Source: Caldilineaceae bacterium (GTDB lineage Bacteria; Chloroflexota; Anaerolineae; Caldilineales; Caldilineaceae). Taken from it: a stretch of DNA of 64,000 bases. Position numbers and translations under genes: made by a program. The notes under the pieces were generated by a model. It did not search any database. It worked only from the letters and a program-made list of their open reading frames with translations, and had not been told where the DNA came from. Below are positions 16,733-25,189 of this stretch, piece after piece; position 1 is the stretch's first letter; each line of letters begins with the position of its first letter. The stretch covers positions 1 through 64,000 of the forward strand of contig JALHQH010000063.1 in NCBI GenBank assembly GCA_022842065.1, given 5' to 3'.

Positions 16733-16738
16733 AGGAGG
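16733..16738 (+). promoter_or_regulatory. ribosome binding site that fixes a TTG start
   Basis: AGGAGG lies 5 bases before TTG 16744. The frame is open further upstream to an ATG at 16615, but that would put AGGAGG inside the gene and place 43 residues before the lipoprotein signal. The TTG gives a signal peptide of normal length. Confidence 0.85.
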
Positions 16739-16743
16739 AGATT

Positions 16744-18543
16744 TTGAACACATCTCACAATCGACGCCGCTCGTCGGTACCTGCAACATGGGCCTTGCTG
16801 CTCGTCTTTGCATTGTTACTGGCAGCCTGTCCGGCCCCGGCGGCCGGTCCCGCCGCAGAGGCACCCGCGGCTGAGGCCCCGGCCGCAGAAGCGCCCGCCG
16901 CTGAAGAAGCCGCGGCCCCAGCCGATGCCATGACCACGATTTATGGTGAAGTATTGCCGGAAGACGCTCTGCCTTATGCAGAGCAGGTCTATAAGAGTGC
17001 CTGTATTATCAACACCAGCGCAAGCACCTTTGATTTCCAAGTCGCCGTCTACAACCGCTATTGCCTCTCGGATAACTTTAGCGACCCACTGACTGAGTTG
17101 GATGTCAACTTCAAGGTAGTACCTGGCGCGGCCGAGAGCTGGGAAGTTAGCGAAGATGGCTTAACCTGGAGCTTCCACCTGCGCCCTGGCCAGGTCTGGT
17201 CCGACGGTACACCAGTGACCGCCAACGACTGGGTTGCCACCTATCGCTACCTGGCCGAACCCGATCATGCCTGGGACTTTGCCTGGTTCTATAATGGTGT
17301 GATCAAGAATTGGGAAGAAGTGATTGCTGGTGAATTGCCACCGGAGGAATTGGGCGTTGCTGCCCCAGATGATCTGACTTTCCAGATCACCACACAAAAG
17401 CCCTTCCCGCCGATGCCGGGCATGATGAAATTTGGCTGGACTTTGCAAGCCAAGGCCCTGGCTGAACATGGCCCGCTCTACAACAGCGACCCCGCAACGC
17501 ACGTCTCTTCCGGCCCCTTCGTTCTTGATACCTTTGACCCAGGTAAAGAGATCTCACTAAAGGCCAACCCTACTTACAAAGGTTACCGGCCGCCCCGCAT
17601 GTCTCGTTGGGTGGGTGTTTTCATGGATCCAGCCACCATGTTTGCCGCCTTCCAAAAGGGCGATATTTATGATGTGGGCTATGAGCAACTGACCCCGGCC
17701 GACCTAGAGTTGGTGTTGAGTGACCCAATTCTAAAAGACAACTTTCTGCGACACTTTGGTGACTTCCGCACCGACTATCTGCTCTTTGATACCTTTAACC
17801 CACCTTTCAACGATCTCAATGTACGTAAGGCTTTTGCCCACGCCATTGATCGCGAATCGATTGTGACGAATGTCTATGGTGAAGTCAAAGGTATGCCGGC
17901 CTATGCCATGCTGATGCCGGGCTTTCCTTCCTCTTCGACCAAGGGCGAGTTGAACGAGTATCAGAATTATGATTGCGACGTCGCCAAGCAATATCTGGCC
18001 GATGCCGGCTTCCCGGATGGCAAGGATTTCCCCAAGCAAACCTTGTGGCTGCGCAACGAAGGTGAAGCACTCGTCGCGGTCTTCCAGGCCGTGGCCGCCT
18101 CGATTTCACAATGTTTGAATATTGAGATGGATACCTCCAACCCCGATCGCAAAGTCTACATGGATGCGCTCAACGCCAAGCCCACCGGCATTGCGATTGG
18201 TGCTATTTCTTATGGCATGGACTATCTGGATCCCTCCAACTTGTTGGGCATCTTCCTGACCGGTGGTCGCCATTCCTGGTCCAACGCCACCTTTGATCAA
18301 CTGGTCAACGATGCCACCCCGTTGGTGAGCGACCCAGCCAAGCGTGACCAAATGTTCCGCGAGGCCGAGAAGGTGCTGGTTGATGATGTTGGCGGTGCTT
18401 TCATTCTTCACCGCTGGCAAGGCACGCTCTATCAGCCCTTTATTCAGGGCGATTGCATCCGCGTCGCAGATGACATCGGCATCAAGGGCCCGCACTGGGG
18501 TAATGATTCCTGTAATAGTATGTTGTACATTGCCAAGCAATAA
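16744..18543 (+). CDS. peptide-type ABC transporter substrate-binding lipoprotein (SBP family 5)
   Basis: Binding protein that captures peptides or similar ligands outside the cell and passes them to the permeases encoded downstream. From the TTG at 16744 the product has about 599 residues: basic head (HNRRR), hydrophobic stretch and lipobox LLLAAC, then a Pro/Ala/Glu spacer of repeated APAAE units. The SBP_bac_5 body follows with typical segments AAESWEVSEDGLTWSFHLRPGQVWSDGTPVTANDW, split here as WEVSEDGLTWSFHL and WSDGTPVTANDW, and later NDLNVRKAFAHAIDRESIV. Two permease genes follow on the same strand after a hairpin. No DppD/DppF ATPase gene lies nearby. Ligand specificity cannot be told. 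Confidence 0.92.
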   Translation: MNTSHNRRRSSVPATWALLLVFALLLAACPAPAAGPAAEAPAAEAPAAEAPAAEEAAAPADAMTTIYGEVLPEDALPYAEQVYKSACIINTSASTFDFQVAVYNRYCLSDNFSDPLTELDVNFKVVPGAAESWEVSEDGLTWSFHLRPGQVWSDGTPVTANDWVATYRYLAEPDHAWDFAWFYNGVIKNWEEVIAGELPPEELGVAAPDDLTFQITTQKPFPPMPGMMKFGWTLQAKALAEHGPLYNSDPATHVSSGPFVLDTFDPGKEISLKANPTYKGYRPPRMSRWVGVFMDPATMFAAFQKGDIYDVGYEQLTPADLELVLSDPILKDNFLRHFGDFRTDYLLFDTFNPPFNDLNVRKAFAHAIDRESIVTNVYGEVKGMPAYAMLMPGFPSSSTKGELNEYQNYDCDVAKQYLADAGFPDGKDFPKQTLWLRNEGEALVAVFQAVAASISQCLNIEMDTSNPDRKVYMDALNAKPTGIAIGAISYGMDYLDPSNLLGIFLTGGRHSWSNATFDQLVNDATPLVSDPAKRDQMFREAEKVLVDDVGGAFILHRWQGTLYQPFIQGDCIRVADDIGIKGPHWGNDSCNSMLYIAKQ

Positions 18544-18557
18544 AGGTAACTAAGTAG

Positions 18558-18593
18558 AATGATTGGGCGATTGCTTGCAATCGCCCAATCATT
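18558..18593. terminator. perfect 17-bp hairpin after the binding-protein gene
   Basis: Arms 18558-18574 and 18577-18593 are exact complements (AATGATTGGGCGATTGC and its reverse complement) with almost no loop. No strong T run follows, so partial termination or 3' end protection is likely, leaving the binding protein made in excess over the permeases. Confidence 0.7.
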
Positions 18594-18754
18594 CAATTAA
18601 GATCAGATGCGCATCCAATATTTTCATGATACTGATACACTTTAATATTGTACTCAATGACAACTTTCTCCTTTCAATAGATTGCATTGCCTGTTCCTGC
18701 TTGATCGCAATTAGCCGATAGCGGCACTTAGTTATTTGAAGATGTGATAAATTT

Positions 18755-19735
18755 ATGACGCGTTATATCCTGGGTCGACTCGCTTCGCTGGTTTTTGTGC
18801 TTTTTGCGGTCTCTTTGATCAATTTTACGATTATGCACGCCGTACCGGGTGGGCCTTTTGATGAGGAAAAACAACCACTAACCGGCGCGGCCAAAGAAAA
18901 CATTTTACGCAAGTATGGGTTGGACAAGCCCGTTTGGCAACAATATGTAAACTACATGAGCAATGCCGTGCGGCTAGATTTTGGTATTTCGTTTCAGCAA
19001 CCCACGAGCACAGTCATCGAGTTAATTGCTTCGCGTTGGCCTTTAACCATGCAAGTCGGCCTAATGACCTTGACGATTGTCTTTGGCGTGGGCATTCCAC
19101 TAGGCATGGTGGCAGCCTATCGGCAAAATTCATGGATTGATAACGCGTTGACCTTTCTCGCCATGTTGGGCATTACCCTGCCCAGTTTTATTCTAGCCTT
19201 TCTTCTGCTCTTTGTTTTTGCTGTGCGGTTGGATTGGTTGCCTATGCGTGGTTGGGGGGATTCTACCTGTTTGTTCCACCTACCTGGCTGGGAGACTGGT
19301 ATTTTCTGCTCGGATTGGGTCATGCCGGTCGTTGCTTATTCCCTGGCTCCTATGGCTGTCATTGCCCGTTTTACGCGGGCCAGCGTCATCGACACCATTC
19401 GCTCGGACTATGTGCGCACGGCACGCGCCAAAGGATTAGGCGAACGGATGGTTATGTCGCGCCATGTGCTGCGTAACGCGCTGATCCCGCTGGTCACCGT
19501 GGGTGGGCCGATGATTCCTGACTTGATGACGGGCAGTATCTTTATTGAATCCACCTTTGCCATCAACGGCTTGGGGCGCTATTTTGTCACCAGCGCTTTT
19601 AACCGCGATTACCCCATGGTCATGGCAATTGCCTTTTTGATTGCTGGACTGTGGGGCGTTATGTATTTGCTGACTGATATTGTTTACACTTGGGTTGATC
19701 CGCGCATTCGCATTGGCGGAGAAGGGGGTCGGTAG
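18755..19735 (+). CDS. peptide-type ABC transporter permease, DppB/OppB-like
   Basis: A 326-residue inner-membrane protein with six spans. The N-terminus MTRYILGRLASLVFVLFAVSL is the standard DppB/OppB opening, followed by PGGPFDEEKQPLTGAAKENI and a YGLDKPVWQQYVNY stretch. The cytoplasmic coupling loop is RTARAKGLGERMVMSRHVLRNALIP, the EAA motif that docks the ATPase. It overlaps the next permease gene by one base (TAGTG). The 211 bases between the binding-protein stop and this start hold the hairpin 18558-18593 and no other clear signal. Confidence 0.94.
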   Translation: MTRYILGRLASLVFVLFAVSLINFTIMHAVPGGPFDEEKQPLTGAAKENILRKYGLDKPVWQQYVNYMSNAVRLDFGISFQQPTSTVIELIASRWPLTMQVGLMTLTIVFGVGIPLGMVAAYRQNSWIDNALTFLAMLGITLPSFILAFLLLFVFAVRLDWLPMRGWGDSTCLFHLPGWETGIFCSDWVMPVVAYSLAPMAVIARFTRASVIDTIRSDYVRTARAKGLGERMVMSRHVLRNALIPLVTVGGPMIPDLMTGSIFIESTFAINGLGRYFVTSAFNRDYPMVMAIAFLIAGLWGVMYLLTDIVYTWVDPRIRIGGEGGR

Positions 19736-20655
19736 TGGCAGAGGCGAGTGGCGTGTTGCCGGTCATACAAAAGTCGGATAGTCCAGTTATACAAAAACAT
19801 CAACCGCGCACGCTTTGGCAGGACGCTAGACGCCGTTTTTTTCGGAATCGGTTGGCTGTGCTAGGCTTGATCATTGTTGGTTTCTTTTTCTTTTTGGCGA
19901 TCTTTGCCGATTTTTTGGCACCTTACTCCTTTAAACAGGTGGACTTTACGGTTAAACACCCGCAATTCCCTTTGGCCCATCCCAAGTATTTTTTGGGTAC
20001 TGACCCAACTGGGCGCGATTTTTTAAGCCGTTTGATTTACGGTGCGCGTACCTCTATGAGCATCGGCATTATCATCCAAGTGATTGCTTTGACCATTGGT
20101 GTGCCGCTCGGTGGGTTGGCAGGCTATTTAGGTGGCAAGTTTGACTTTGTGGTCACCCGTATCATTGAGATTATGACGGCCTTTCCTGGCTTGCTCTTTG
20201 CTATTCTGATCGTGTCGGCTTTTGGTGGTGGCTATTGGATGGTTGTGTTGGCCCTGAGCATTACGAGCTGGGTTGGCTTGGCACGTTTGGTACGGGGGCA
20301 AGTGCTCTCCCTGCGCGAGAAAGAATATGTGGAGGCTGCTCGTTCTATCGGCGCTACCCAGCGTGATATTCTCGCGCGGCATCTGTTACCAAATATCTTG
20401 TCGCCGCTGCTCGTTGCTATCACCTTTGGCATCCCTGGCGCAATGTTCGGTGAGGCCGGGCTTAGCTTTCTAGGCATCGGCATCAATGACCCGATCGCGA
20501 GTTGGGGGAAAATGGTCGGCTCTAGTCTTGCTTATTTCAAGGTCTACTGGCATTTGGCCCTCTTCCCCATATTGGCGATTGCGCTGGCCATGTTGGGCTT
20601 CTCCTTTGTCGGTGATGGGCTACGTGATGCGTTGGATCCCAAACTTATTGAGTGA
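19735..20655 (+). CDS. peptide-type ABC transporter permease, DppC/OppC-like
   Basis: A 306-residue permease partner of the preceding gene. Six spans are expected; family marks are FFRNRLAVLGLIIVGFFFF, HPKYFLGTDPTGRDFLSRLIYGARTS and the EAA loop YVEAARSIGATQRDILARHLLPNILSPLLV. The start is GTG at 19735, sharing one base with the stop codon of the upstream gene, so translation is coupled. The operon ends without ATPase genes: the next gene is a cytochrome-like lipoprotein 49 bases on. The importer must use ATPases encoded elsewhere. Confidence 0.94.
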   Translation: MAEASGVLPVIQKSDSPVIQKHQPRTLWQDARRRFFRNRLAVLGLIIVGFFFFLAIFADFLAPYSFKQVDFTVKHPQFPLAHPKYFLGTDPTGRDFLSRLIYGARTSMSIGIIIQVIALTIGVPLGGLAGYLGGKFDFVVTRIIEIMTAFPGLLFAILIVSAFGGGYWMVVLALSITSWVGLARLVRGQVLSLREKEYVEAARSIGATQRDILARHLLPNILSPLLVAITFGIPGAMFGEAGLSFLGIGINDPIASWGKMVGSSLAYFKVYWHLALFPILAIALAMLGFSFVGDGLRDALDPKLIE

Positions 20656-20704
20656 ACAATTATTCGCTTCATGCTTCTTCAATCCACGGGAGTAAAGTTG
20701 ATTT

Positions 20705-21196
20705 ATGCCACACATAACTGATTATCTGCGACGGTTTCATGTCATTATTGCCTTATTCCTTGCATTTTGTTTGCTGACAGCCTGTGGCGGCGGCCAAAGT
20801 AGTGATGAACCTGCCTCTGGATTAGCTGATAGTGAGCCCGCTGCGCCTGCTATGCCGGCTGGCCAATTCCAGGCGGTGGGCGAACAGAGTGGCTTAACCA
20901 AGACCGTAACGCTGACCACGACCACTGCCACCACGCAGACTGCTGCTGCGGCCCCGGATTTGGCCCGCGGTGAAGCCTCCTATGTCAAGAACAAATGTGG
21001 CGACTGCCACGGTGCCGCCGGTGAAGGTGTGGCGGATAAAGGTGGGGCGATCACCGAGATGAGCCTGACCTTAGCTGAGTTCGATACGCTGCTTCGTACC
21101 GGTGGCGGCCTGGGAAACACCCACATCTTTGGCCGTTCTGCTGTCAGCCCCAGCGGGATGGAATCGCTTTACGGCTATTCACACTCTTTTGAATAA
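20705..21196 (+). CDS. one-heme c-type cytochrome lipoprotein
   Basis: A 163-residue exported lipoprotein. The signal peptide ends in the lipobox LLTAC (C27). A spacer of about 60 residues rich in Ala, Thr and Pro is followed by a small cytochrome c domain with heme motif CGDCH (C98, C101, H102); M152 in SPSGM is the likely second iron ligand. The domain is short, near the lower limit for class I cytochromes. It follows the peptide-type permeases by 49 bases, though no functional link is evident. It may carry electrons at the outer face of the membrane. GGGAG lies 13 bases before the ATG, a long spacing. Confidence 0.82.
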   Translation: MPHITDYLRRFHVIIALFLAFCLLTACGGGQSSDEPASGLADSEPAAPAMPAGQFQAVGEQSGLTKTVTLTTTTATTQTAAAAPDLARGEASYVKNKCGDCHGAAGEGVADKGGAITEMSLTLAEFDTLLRTGGGLGNTHIFGRSAVSPSGMESLYGYSHSFE

Positions 21197-21197
21197 T

Positions 21198-21273
21198 TGG
21201 TGAGTGGGTGAGTGGTGATTCGTCCGCCCCTTAATTACCAATCACCCACTCACCCACTCACCCACTCACCCAA
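21198..21273. repeat. inverted array of GTGAGTGG / CCACTCAC words
   Basis: The left part (21198-21221) carries GGTGAGTGGGTGAGTGG and the right part (21240-21273) its complement with extra CACCCACT units. It fills the gap between the cytochrome and pseudokinase genes. Similar ATCACCC words encode the N-terminus of the flavoprotein at 54425. Confidence 0.75.
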
Positions 21274-21289
21274 CACCTAACCGACACCG

Positions 21290-23761
21290 ATGTCAACGAC
21301 TGCAGACGCACCACAACCAATCGGCCCCTACCGCATCGAAGCTGAATTGAACCCTGGCCGTTCGGTGCTGCTCTATCGCGCTTATGATACGCTCTATGAG
21401 CGCCCCGTCTTGCTGCGCGTGTTGCCGGCTCATTTGGCCCAAGAGCCCACTTTGGTGCGCGCCTTTATTTCCGCTGGGCGTGAGGCTGCGCGCCTGCGCC
21501 ATCCAAATCTGGTCCAGGTCTATGAGGCCGGGCAAGCTGATGGCGTCAACTACATCGCGCAGGAATTTGTGAGCGGTGGGACGTTGGCTGAGCGTTTACA
21601 CAGTCGCCACCAGCCCTATGTCGCCTACGATGTGGTGGTCATGGTCGATCTACTGGCGCAAGCCCTGGATTATGCCCATGCCCAGGGCTATAGTCATGGG
21701 ACGCTGAACGCTGATAGCATTCTCTTTACTGCCGACAATACGCCCAAAATTGCGGATATTGGGCTGACTCATCTGGCCACCCTGGGCGAAAATACCGCCT
21801 TCATCACCAGCGTTTCCCCCTTCATGGCCCCCGAACAAGCGCGTGGGGAAGGCGAGATTGACCGCCGCGCCGATCTCTACACGCTGGGGGTATTGACCTT
21901 TATGATGTTGACGGGGCGGCCCCCCTTTGTGGCCGATAATCCGTTGGCATTGGTGCGGCGCATTATTGATGAAGATGCCCCGCTGCAAATGGCCACTGCG
22001 CTCATTCCGCCGGCGTTCGCCCCTACCTTGCAACGCATACTGGCCAAAGCGCCAAGTGCACGTCATCCCACCGCAACGGCCTTTGCCCGCGCCCTGATCT
22101 ATGGCGAACCCCAGGAAGCACCCCCGCTTGAAGCCCAAGTGGCTGCAATCCCGACGGCGGCCGCCACATCCACGGCCGAAGTTGCGTACACGGCCCCTGC
22201 CACGATTGCACCGCCAGTCACCAATCCTTATGCCCCCCGCACCACCTGGCGTCCGCCGCCGCCCGTTGTGTCACTGCCGGTTGTTGAACGACTCTCCCAA
22301 CCTCTGCCGGTGCCGCAACTCGCCCCATCTTCCGGCCGTTTGTATCGGCTACCGCTTTCGCTCTTAGGTGGGCTTGCGCTTGCCTTAACGCTGGTAACGC
22401 TCCTGCGGGTCGCTTGGGGTGCCTTTGGGGCACAGATGGTCAATGTGGCGATGACACCCTATGCGGTTGCCCAGGCCAACCGCTTGACGCCGCCGCTGCC
22501 ACCAACCATGTTGACGGTGGCCGACACCCCGCTCTTTGGGGAGAATGGGTTGCTGCTAACCGGCGAACAGGCCTTGATGATGACTATTCGCAGTGGTGAC
22601 GTTGACAACGCGGTCACGTTGACCGGCACCAAGGACGCACCGCCGGTCGTGGTTGTTCTACCCTCTGCGACCGCAACTGCCCGCCCGACTACACCACCGG
22701 CAACACCGACCCAAGTCTCAACCGATACGCCATTCCCAACGGACACCCCGCTCCCATCGCCGACGGTACCCCCAACCGCAACGCCACCACCCACCGCGAC
22801 CGCTCTCCCTTCGCCAACGCTCTCACCCACCTTATCGCCCACCCCCGAACCGACGGCGACGGCCACCATTGAACCATCGCCAACGCCATCGCCCACCTTA
22901 TCGCCGACACCAACGGTGGTGGTGGGACCGTTAGCCGGGCGCATTGCCTATACGCGTTGGGATCCACGCGTTGATCGCTATGAGTTAATCTTCTACAGCA
23001 TTGAACGGGGCGAAAGTTGGCCGATTGTGCCCAACCGCCGGCAGCCCGACTTTGGGCCACAAGGACAATTACTGGCTAGCGGTGATGGTGGTTTTATTGA
23101 TAACCTGATCCTCATGGCAACCAATGGCGAAGATCCACGCCCGATCAGTGCGCACCCAGAAGATGCCCATCCCCATTGGGCGCCATCGGGTAAGCAGGTC
23201 GTTTTTGATTCAACGTTGGTGGGTGATGGGCGTCATCGGCTCTACCTGCAACGGGTCGAGGACTTTGGCCGCCCGACGACGCCGATGATGTTTGAAGCGT
23301 GGGAGATCTTTGGCCAATATCCCGTTTTTCTGACGAGCGGCGAAATTGCTTACAATGGCTGTGACGTCTGGGAGAATGCCAGTAACTGTGGCATCTTCCT
23401 GGTGGATACGGCCGGCAACAAGCCTGACAATGTTACCACCTGGTCGCGCGATATTCCGACCGATAACCTGGGCAGCCAGGTCTTGGCGATGTCCGACCGT
23501 GGTGGGAATTGGGATATCTATCGCATCGACCCCGCCAGTGGTGCTGTCCAACCGCTCACCGACAGTCCTGGCCGCGATGGTCTGGCCACCGCCTCGCCGG
23601 ACGGCGATTACATCGCCTTTGTCAGCGACCGCGAAGGCACTTGGGGCGTCTACGCCATGCGCAGTGACGGCAGCGACCAGCGCAAACTTTTCGACCTCGA
23701 AGGTGGGTTTGGCAGCGGCGACCGCGACTGGCTACAGGAGCGGATCAGCTGGGGACAGTAG
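21290..23761 (+). CDS. membrane pseudokinase with C-terminal TolB-type propeller
   Basis: An 823-residue protein. Residues 12-270 follow the Ser/Thr kinase fold, including alpha-C Glu65, APE at 180-182 and DLYTLG around 195, but key catalytic residues are altered: the ATP lysine is R43 (VLLRVL), HRD is H136-G137-T138 ([11 protein letters not shown]), the catalytic-loop Lys and Asn are N140 and S143, the glycine loop is lost, and DFG is D156-I157-G158. A hydrophobic span covers about 353-376, then a variable domain, a Pro/Thr-rich stalk at about 455-545, and PD40/TolB blades to the end ([20 protein letters not shown]). The kinase-like part would lie inside and the propeller outside. It most likely binds rather than phosphorylates. 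Ordinary bacterial PASTA-type kinases have the same order of parts. Confidence 0.85.
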   Translation: MSTTADAPQPIGPYRIEAELNPGRSVLLYRAYDTLYERPVLLRVLPAHLAQEPTLVRAFISAGREAARLRHPNLVQVYEAGQADGVNYIAQEFVSGGTLAERLHSRHQPYVAYDVVVMVDLLAQALDYAHAQGYSHGTLNADSILFTADNTPKIADIGLTHLATLGENTAFITSVSPFMAPEQARGEGEIDRRADLYTLGVLTFMMLTGRPPFVADNPLALVRRIIDEDAPLQMATALIPPAFAPTLQRILAKAPSARHPTATAFARALIYGEPQEAPPLEAQVAAIPTAAATSTAEVAYTAPATIAPPVTNPYAPRTTWRPPPPVVSLPVVERLSQPLPVPQLAPSSGRLYRLPLSLLGGLALALTLVTLLRVAWGAFGAQMVNVAMTPYAVAQANRLTPPLPPTMLTVADTPLFGENGLLLTGEQALMMTIRSGDVDNAVTLTGTKDAPPVVVVLPSATATARPTTPPATPTQVSTDTPFPTDTPLPSPTVPPTATPPPTATALPSPTLSPTLSPTPEPTATATIEPSPTPSPTLSPTPTVVVGPLAGRIAYTRWDPRVDRYELIFYSIERGESWPIVPNRRQPDFGPQGQLLASGDGGFIDNLILMATNGEDPRPISAHPEDAHPHWAPSGKQVVFDSTLVGDGRHRLYLQRVEDFGRPTTPMMFEAWEIFGQYPVFLTSGEIAYNGCDVWENASNCGIFLVDTAGNKPDNVTTWSRDIPTDNLGSQVLAMSDRGGNWDIYRIDPASGAVQPLTDSPGRDGLATASPDGDYIAFVSDREGTWGVYAMRSDGSDQRKLFDLEGGFGSGDRDWLQERISWGQ

Positions 23762-23762
23762 C

Positions 23763-23804
23763 AAGACACGAGACACGAGACACGAGACAGGGAGACACGA
23801 GATT
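23763..23804. repeat. GAGACACGA word repeat
   Basis: ACACGAGACACGAGACACG-type words follow the stop of the pseudokinase gene. The same word occurs at 37413-37470 and, inside a gene, in purQ at 52066-52098. Confidence 0.7.
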
Positions 23805-23832
23805 GTGAGCACTGAAAAGGGAAGTTAGATTA

Positions 23833-23928
23833 CACCTTGTCACCTTGTCACCTTGTCACCTTGTCACCTTGTCACCTTGTCACCTTGTCACCTTGTCACC
23901 TTGTCACCTTGTCACCTTGTCACCTTGT
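23833..23928. repeat. twelve perfect tandem copies of an 8-bp unit
   Basis: CACCTTGT is repeated exactly 12 times from 23833 to 23928 and ends directly against the stop codon (complement of CTA 23929-23931) of the oxidoreductase gene on the minus strand. Perfect identity suggests recent expansion by slippage. Confidence 0.97.
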
Positions 23929-25023
23929 CTACAACTGCACCCACTTTCCCTCCTGGTTACTACGCCGCGCCGCGTCGATCATCCGTTGGACGACTAAGCC
24001 ATCATAAAAGCTGGCGGCTTCTTCGATAATACTTTCCCCGACGCTGACGGCTGCGGCTACCCGTTTGGCCAGGTAGTAGGTGCCGATGACAAAGGGCGAA
24101 TAGCTCAGTTTACTATACTCGGCTACTACCGCATCCAGTGGCGCTACCGCAAGCGGCTGCCAGTTGCCTTTATAAAGATCTTCACCCTGGGCACCCCATA
24201 GCTGATCCTGGTTATCAAGCCTTAATGCCCCTTGTGTGCCCACCACCAAAATCGACATCCCATAGCCACCGGGGGTGATCGCGCTGGCCGTGAGCGTGCC
24301 CGGAATGCCACCGGCAAAGCGCAATTGTAACTGCGCATGATCATCCGCGGTAACCTGTTGCCGGCTGTTGTCATGGGGTGCCAGGCGCACGAGATGTCCC
24401 GTCTGTAACTGGGCCGATAGGCCGTCAATGCGCCCGACCATCCAGCGCGCCAGGTCGAGTAAGTGGCTACCCAATGCCCCCAACATGCCGCCGCCACGCG
24501 CGGCGTCTTCATGCCAGCGCCAGGGCAGATCGGGATTGAGCTTTTCGCTGCCCAGCCGGTCAAAATTGACATGGAGCAGCGTACCCACGTAACCCTCGCG
24601 CAGCAACTGGCGCAATTTGGCGCGTGCCGGATTAAAGCGCAACTCGTGATCGATGATCGCCAGTTGATTGGGTGCAGCTTGCGCTGTTGCGAACATCGCC
24701 TCGGCTTCGGCGATATTGAGCGCGGTGGGCTTTTCACAGATCACATGTTTGCCGGCCTGGAGCGCCGCAATCGCAATTGGCGCATGGAGATGGGGTGGGG
24801 TGACAATGCTCACCACATCCACGTTAGCGGACGCGATCAACGACTGCCAATTGTCATGTACTTCGGGTAACCCGGTCGCTGCGGCGGCGCGGCGGGCATT
24901 CTCCGGGTTGCCGGAGCAGATCGCCTGTGGGGTGAGACCCGCCAGCCGGAATAGGGGAATTTGTACCCGCTCGGCCCAGCCTGTCCCGACGAAACCGACG
25001 CGTAAAGATTTCTGGTTATCCAT
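23929..25023 (-). CDS. Gfo/Idh/MocA family oxidoreductase
   Basis: NAD(P)-dependent sugar or polyol dehydrogenase family member of about 364 residues. The N-terminal Rossmann part starts with LRVGFVGTGWAERV, continues with VDVVSIVTPPHLHAPIAIAALQAGKHVICEKPTAL (the EKP motif with its catalytic-site lysine), and is followed by the alpha/beta sheet domain (GGGMLGALGSHLLDLARWMVG). ATG 25023 is chosen because the Rossmann motif begins ten residues later and GTGAGG lies just before it; the frame upstream adds 46 residues of non-conserved sequence. It may make or modify a nucleotide sugar for the neighbouring glycosyltransferases, or act in sugar breakdown; substrate is unknown. A 12-copy tandem repeat abuts its stop. 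Confidence 0.88.
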   Translation of the reverse strand: MDNQKSLRVGFVGTGWAERVQIPLFRLAGLTPQAICSGNPENARRAAAATGLPEVHDNWQSLIASANVDVVSIVTPPHLHAPIAIAALQAGKHVICEKPTALNIAEAEAMFATAQAAPNQLAIIDHELRFNPARAKLRQLLREGYVGTLLHVNFDRLGSEKLNPDLPWRWHEDAARGGGMLGALGSHLLDLARWMVGRIDGLSAQLQTGHLVRLAPHDNSRQQVTADDHAQLQLRFAGGIPGTLTASAITPGGYGMSILVVGTQGALRLDNQDQLWGAQGEDLYKGNWQPLAVAPLDAVVAEYSKLSYSPFVIGTYYLAKRVAAAVSVGESIIEEAASFYDGLVVQRMIDAARRSNQEGKWVQL

Positions 25024-25189
25024 CCTCACAGTTCCTTTCGATGCAGAATCACAAGTTACGCTGCCATAAAATACCGTGCAAATTAAAATATTCCGATATA
25101 CCTGTTGGGGCACGCCGTGTAGCGCTGCCAAATGAGACGCCACGCAAATCGTTTCTGCCACACTGTGAGCCCTCCAAGGCGTCCGAACC

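Noticed and set aside
23833..23928. Regular repeats as a CRISPR array
   Set aside because: The unit is 8 bp in direct tandem with no spacers, and no cas genes are near.
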